64,000 bases of DNA from Phycisphaerales bacterium (GTDB lineage Bacteria > Planctomycetota > Phycisphaerae > UBA1845 > UTPLA1). Numbering within the stretch: position 1 is the stretch's first letter; each line of letters starts with the position of its first letter. The notes beneath the pieces were generated by a model, which saw only the letters and a list, made by a program, of their open reading frames with translations, did not search any database and was not told where the DNA came from. The translations under genes were made by a program, and so were the position numbers. Location: positions 434,001-498,000 of the forward strand of contig JACKHI010000001.1 of the NCBI GenBank assembly GCA_020639075.1, written 5' to 3'. Below are positions 60,286 to 64,000 of the stretch, piece by piece.

Positions 60286-61179
60286 ATGAACGATGCTCGA
60301 AATCAGAGAACAAGGATCGGCGCACTGCTGCCTCGAATCTGCTGGATCGTCACACTGGCGGGAATGCTGACGGGACCGCAGGTGATTCGCGCGGAGGGTG
60401 AAGGCGAAGATAACGGTCCGCAACCACCCAGTGTGTCATGGATCGACGGTCCCTCGATGGGGCAGCTTGGCAGCCTTGCGGAGCTGAAGGTTCCGGAACT
60501 GTATCGATTCGCCGGCGCGAACGACACGCGGCAGATCATGGAGTTCTATCACAACCCGACCGACGGATCGGAGTTGGGCTACATTGAGCCGGCCAATCCG
60601 TTCGCGTCGTGGTACGTCGTTTTCGAATTTGACGACATGGGATACGTGAAGGACGACGATAAGGATGATCTGGATCCGGTTGCGATGCTGGAGTCGATCA
60701 AGCGTGGAAACGAAGCCGCCAACAAGATTCGCGAGCGCAATGGCTGGGGAAAGATCGAAGTAATCGGCTGGGAGCAGGAGCCCCACTATGACGAAACAAC
60801 GCAAAACCTCGTCTGGGCGACGCTGGCCAGGAGCGAAGGCGGACTCGGCGTCAACTACAACATGCGCGTGTTGGGACGCGCCGGGGTCATGCGCGTCACG
60901 TTGGTTTGTGATCAGAGTCAATTGAAGACGATTGTTCCCCAGTTCAATACACTCATGCAGGGCTTCAGCTACGTTCCGGGGCAGAAATACTCGGAATTCC
61001 GTTCCGGCGACAAGATCGCCGAGTACGGCCTGACGGCGCTTGTGACGGGCGGGGCCGTCGCTGTTGCCGCGAAGTCGGGTCTCTTGAAGTACCTCTGGAA
61101 GCTGATCGTCGTCGTGGTCGTCGGCATCGGCGCCGCATTCAAGAAACTGTTCGGCGGCGGCAAGAGCAGCACCACGTGA
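60286..61179 (+). CDS. DUF2167 membrane protein
   Basis: About 297 residues: signal peptide (ICWIVTLAGMLTGPQVIRA), a soluble domain with ADELKYP-like surroundings replaced by SLAELKVPELYRFAGANDTRQIME, WYVVFEFDDMGYVKDDD, GWEQEPHYDETTQNLVWATLA, and a C-terminal membrane helix followed by KKLFGGG. These are hallmarks of DUF2167, a family of unknown function. AAAGGAAG precedes two possible starts: GTG 60280 (spacing 4) and ATG 60286 (spacing 10). Confidence 0.88.
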   Translation: MNDARNQRTRIGALLPRICWIVTLAGMLTGPQVIRAEGEGEDNGPQPPSVSWIDGPSMGQLGSLAELKVPELYRFAGANDTRQIMEFYHNPTDGSELGYIEPANPFASWYVVFEFDDMGYVKDDDKDDLDPVAMLESIKRGNEAANKIRERNGWGKIEVIGWEQEPHYDETTQNLVWATLARSEGGLGVNYNMRVLGRAGVMRVTLVCDQSQLKTIVPQFNTLMQGFSYVPGQKYSEFRSGDKIAEYGLTALVTGGAVAVAAKSGLLKYLWKLIVVVVVGIGAAFKKLFGGGKSSTT

Positions 61180-61196
61180 TGCCAACGGCTTAGCGA

Positions 61197-62354
61197 ATGA
61201 CTCCTGATCAAGAGCTGCTGCTCGCAGCGGCCGCGCTTTATCTGTTTGAGTGCTTTATTATTCTGCCCCGGCACCTGATGCTGTTCTGGTCGCCGGGTTC
61301 TTGTCGTTTCCGTATTCGGCCGCTGGAGCATCTGCCGGGTTCGTACACGAAAGCTTTTTACCTGGCGATGCCGCTGCCGCCGCTCGGTCATTACCTGGTC
61401 GCCGAGCCGTGGCCGTTCGCACTATCGCCGGACGGCGCTGCAAGCGGGTCGGTGCAACGGATTGCGCGCGGGGTCCTGAATGAAGCGGCCGCGAGCACAT
61501 TCGTCGCGTGGAGCGATGTTCGCGATGTTTCGACGACGGGGCCGTCGATTGAAATCAACCATAAGCCATTCGTTACTTGTAGCTGCAATTCAGCGGCCGA
61601 GCATCATGCCAGGTTGATCAAGGACCTGGCCGGCACGAAGCCCGCGCGGCGCGAGGCACGGATCCTAGATGCGATCGACGAGACACTGAACATCGCTAGA
61701 GCGAAAGAATCGTACAAGACGGCGCGTTCGGGCGCGAGCCAATCCCGCCTGATCGGCAACGCCCTGATGCTGCTCGTCTTCATCGTCTGCCCGTTGGCGG
61801 TCTGGTTCCGCGGGCTCGAGCAGACATGGTTTGTGCTGGCGCTGGAATTGGCGCTACTTTGGGCTTTCGCGGTTCTGGAATTCTGGATCGCACATCGGAG
61901 GCTATACAAGGAACGCAAACGCGAGCGGCGTTTGCTGCTCCTGCTCCGCGGCCTGACGCCAGTCGGTGCGATGCGATTTCACGATGCACTGATGCGTGAT
62001 GTACTGGCGACGTCTCATCCGATGACCATCGCCCTCGCCATCTGCAATCAGGCGGCAGTCAAGAAGTTTGCGGAAGACGTGTATCGAGACCTGCGTTTTC
62101 CGATTGTGCCGACGGATGACGAGTCGAGCGAGGACGCCATTCGAGCACGGGATTGGTTTCGAGAACGGATGCGGGAGACGACGGAGCGATTGTTCGAATC
62201 GAACAATATCGATCCCGACGAGCTGCTGCGGGCGCCCACACGAGATGATGACGCAAGTCTCTCTTTCTGCCCGCGATGTTATCTTCAGAATACTAAGCCG
62301 ACGGGCGAATGTCCGAACTGTGCCGGCGTGGGCATGACGGCTTTCTCAGCCTGA
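61197..62354 (+). CDS. Membrane protein with C-terminal zinc ribbon, unknown function
   Basis: 385 residues: an N-terminal hydrophobic helix, a soluble region, two helices in the middle (LIGNALMLLVFIVCPLAVWF; WFVLALELALLWAFAVLEFWI), a helical cytoplasmic domain and a final CPRC-x10-CPNC zinc ribbon. It lies 17 bases after the DUF2167 gene, so the two are probably cotranscribed and may work together at the membrane. Confidence 0.75.
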   Translation: MTPDQELLLAAAALYLFECFIILPRHLMLFWSPGSCRFRIRPLEHLPGSYTKAFYLAMPLPPLGHYLVAEPWPFALSPDGAASGSVQRIARGVLNEAAASTFVAWSDVRDVSTTGPSIEINHKPFVTCSCNSAAEHHARLIKDLAGTKPARREARILDAIDETLNIARAKESYKTARSGASQSRLIGNALMLLVFIVCPLAVWFRGLEQTWFVLALELALLWAFAVLEFWIAHRRLYKERKRERRLLLLLRGLTPVGAMRFHDALMRDVLATSHPMTIALAICNQAAVKKFAEDVYRDLRFPIVPTDDESSEDAIRARDWFRERMRETTERLFESNNIDPDELLRAPTRDDDASLSFCPRCYLQNTKPTGECPNCAGVGMTAFSA

Positions 62355-62439
62355 CTGCCTGACAGCAATAAACGTTGGCCGGCGAGGATTGCCAGGCGTC
62401 GCAAATCGATTCCCAATAATTGGGCAAGCCGGAATAACG

Positions 62440-63999
62440 TCAGACTCGACGACGACAACGATGACGTCGCGTCAAGAACATAACGACCGACAGTATTGCA
62501 AGCATTGGAAGCGGTGCAGCGCCGCAAATGCCGACTCCGGGCATGACGCCGCCGCCGTTGTCACCGCCGCTATTGTCGTTGCCGCCATTGTCGGCATTGC
62601 TGATGGTGACAGCCGGGCTTGTCGCAGCGGCGTTGCCGTTCTCCGCGGCATCCGTGACGGCATTCGCCGCGATCGCGATCGAGACGCTACCTTCACCCGA
62701 GACGCCCGTCACGATCACGCGATACGCCGTGCTGCTGATCGATTCAATCGTGACGGACTCATGCGCTGTGCCGTCATGATTGACTGTGACGTCGTCGGAA
62801 GCGAAGCCGGTCACGGATTCGGAGAACTCGATAGAAAACACGAGCCGACTGTCGGCATCGAGTCCTTCGGGCGCCGAGAGGGTTTCAAAGGCCGGCGGCG
62901 TATTGTCGATCGTGACGGCGTCGCTCGGACCGGCGATGGCGTTGAGATTGCCGGTATCATCCGCAGCGGCGTTCGCCTTGACGTAGAGCGAAAGTTCACC
63001 GTCGCCCGTAATGCCTGACACTGTTACGACATAATCCGTATCGGACAGTTGCGTGATGGCAATGCCTTTGTGGGCCGTGCCGTCGTGTTCGACTTGAACG
63101 TCGCCGCCATCATTGAAGTCAGTTACGGCATCGTCGAATGTGACGGCGAATGTCAGCGTATCGGCGTTCGTCGGGCCGGTCTCGCTCGGTTCGATCGACT
63201 CGGCGATCGGCTTGGTCTTGTCTATCGCAAAGACGCTGCTCGCCGTGAAATCGCCATTCCCCGTGCCCGTGCCGCCGAGCTTGACGTTGGAGCTGTTCTC
63301 AATCGAGTCGTCGTCCACCAGTCTCAACGCAACTGACCCTGACCCCGTGCCCGTGTTGATCGTCACGGCATAGACAGAACCGCTGCCGACGTCGGTTACT
63401 GTCGAGCTGACGCTGGCACCGCTGATACCTGTCATGACGACGGCGAAATCGGACGAGTTCACGCCCGTCACTGCTTCGCTGAACGTGACGTGATACGTCA
63501 CTTGGCTTTCGTTGGACGGATTGCTGCCCTGGCGCGTCATCGACTGAACGACGGGGATCGCCAAGATCGTGCCGTACACGTCATCATCGTCGCCGGACGA
63601 CGCGGAGTCGTCGGATGCACTGTTGGCGTTTCCGCCCGTGCCGTGCGTCGTGTTGAATTCAGCGACGGTCGCACCAGAGTCGACGTAGATCGCGCCCCCT
63701 TTGCCTTCGCCGTCGGTCGCATCACCGCCGCCGGATGAACCGCCAGTCGCAGTGTTTCGATTGAACGTGCAGTCAAGCATTTCGAGGGCACCGGCCCGCA
63801 CGAAGATTGCACCGCCGAGCCCCGCGCCGCCGCCGCCGAATCCCTGACTTGAGTTCGAGCCTGTCCCGCCGCTGCCGCCGTGCATACCGCCGATGCCGCC
63901 TGCCGGGCTGGCGCCACCGCCATCGTTTCGGCCGGCCCCACCGCCGCCACCGCCGAATCCGCCAGCACCGCCTACACCACCGGTCGCACTGATCATCGA
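62440..63999 (-). CDS. Surface protein with Gly-rich beta-helix and Ig-like repeats (N-terminus outside window)
   Basis: At least 519 codons, open to the window edge. The visible N-terminal part is extremely Gly-rich (GGAGGFGGGGGGAG...), typical of beta-helix surface proteins, then FNRNTATGGSSGGGDATDGEGKGGAIYVDSGA. Three bacterial Ig-like repeats of about 100 residues follow (VTYHVTFSEAVTGVNSSDFAV; LTFAVTFDDAVTDFNDGGDVQV; LVFSIEFSESVTGFASDDVTV). The C-terminus is GICG, a hydrophobic helix and TRRHRCRRRV, a probable surface-sorting tail like that of the protein at 17031-19322. Confidence 0.85.
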   Translation of the reverse strand, partial: SMISATGGVGGAGGFGGGGGGAGRNDGGGASPAGGIGGMHGGSGGTGSNSSQGFGGGGAGLGGAIFVRAGALEMLDCTFNRNTATGGSSGGGDATDGEGKGGAIYVDSGATVAEFNTTHGTGGNANSASDDSASSGDDDDVYGTILAIPVVQSMTRQGSNPSNESQVTYHVTFSEAVTGVNSSDFAVVMTGISGASVSSTVTDVGSGSVYAVTINTGTGSGSVALRLVDDDSIENSSNVKLGGTGTGNGDFTASSVFAIDKTKPIAESIEPSETGPTNADTLTFAVTFDDAVTDFNDGGDVQVEHDGTAHKGIAITQLSDTDYVVTVSGITGDGELSLYVKANAAADDTGNLNAIAGPSDAVTIDNTPPAFETLSAPEGLDADSRLVFSIEFSESVTGFASDDVTVNHDGTAHESVTIESISSTAYRVIVTGVSGEGSVSIAIAANAVTDAAENGNAAATSPAVTISNADNGGNDNSGGDNGGGVMPGVGICGAAPLPMLAILSVVMFLTRRHRCRRRV

Positions 64000-64000
64000 A

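Overview
The window most resembles a planctomycete, probably of the Phycisphaerae type. This is inference from gene content: G+C-rich DNA, several membrane proteins ending in a short double-CxxC zinc ribbon, beta-helix surface proteins with calcium-binding repeats and hydrophobic/Arg-rich C-termini, an HU protein with a lysine-rich tail, and a mix of Shine-Dalgarno starts with starts lying 6-9 nt after a -10 box. No phage, IS element or CRISPR array was seen.

Layout. 1-10.7 kb: the 3' end of pntB, a zinc-ribbon membrane protein, a class II deacetylase-fold amidohydrolase, arginine deiminase and three POT-family peptide transporters that differ in their TM7-TM8 loop. 10.7-16.7 kb: an LpxL-like acyltransferase lacking the usual catalytic His, a glycosyltransferase, two related lipoproteins, a DUF2752 protein, a zinc-phospholipase-C-like secreted protein and an RDD protein. 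Then come tRNA-Gln(CTG) and a large beta-helix/thrombospondin-type-3 surface protein (17-19.3 kb).

19.9-38.5 kb is the most interesting part. A globin-coupled (protoglobin) histidine kinase and a sigma54-type NtrC response regulator are followed by a cytochrome-b-like membrane protein, a cytidylate-kinase-like protein and an 11-gene operon (24.2-33.9 kb) for a group 3b [NiFe] hydrogenase with its maturation genes. Divergent from it lie a four-CBS protein, an unknown helical protein, a ribosome hibernation factor, a Cys-rich protein and a Cys/Met-type PLP enzyme. I read four -24/-12 (sigma54) promoters here, in front of the hydrogenase operon, the CBS gene, the hibernation-factor operon and the cytidylate-kinase-like gene. 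I infer an oxygen- or gas-sensing two-component system driving hydrogen metabolism and a dormancy programme from sigma54 promoters. The hydrogenase operon is itself odd: its beta subunit carries a two-TM N-terminal extension, and HypF is reduced to its Kae1-like domain.

38.5-46 kb: a CecR-like TetR regulator divergent from an outer-membrane factor and a ybhGFSR-like ABC exporter, with a clear promoter/operator layout. 46.7-50.4 kb: a periplasmic binding protein overlapping a hybrid kinase, a TorT/TorS-like pair. 50.5-56.2 kb: a small protein, a thioredoxin-like ferredoxin, an array of hairpin repeats, and two polytopic membrane proteins (one probable, one clear GT39-like) flanking an unknown soluble protein. 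56.3-64 kb: HU, a DUF1573 protein, zinc-ribbon proteins, a beta-propeller lipoprotein, a DUF2167 protein and the C-terminal part of a repeat-rich surface protein running off the window.
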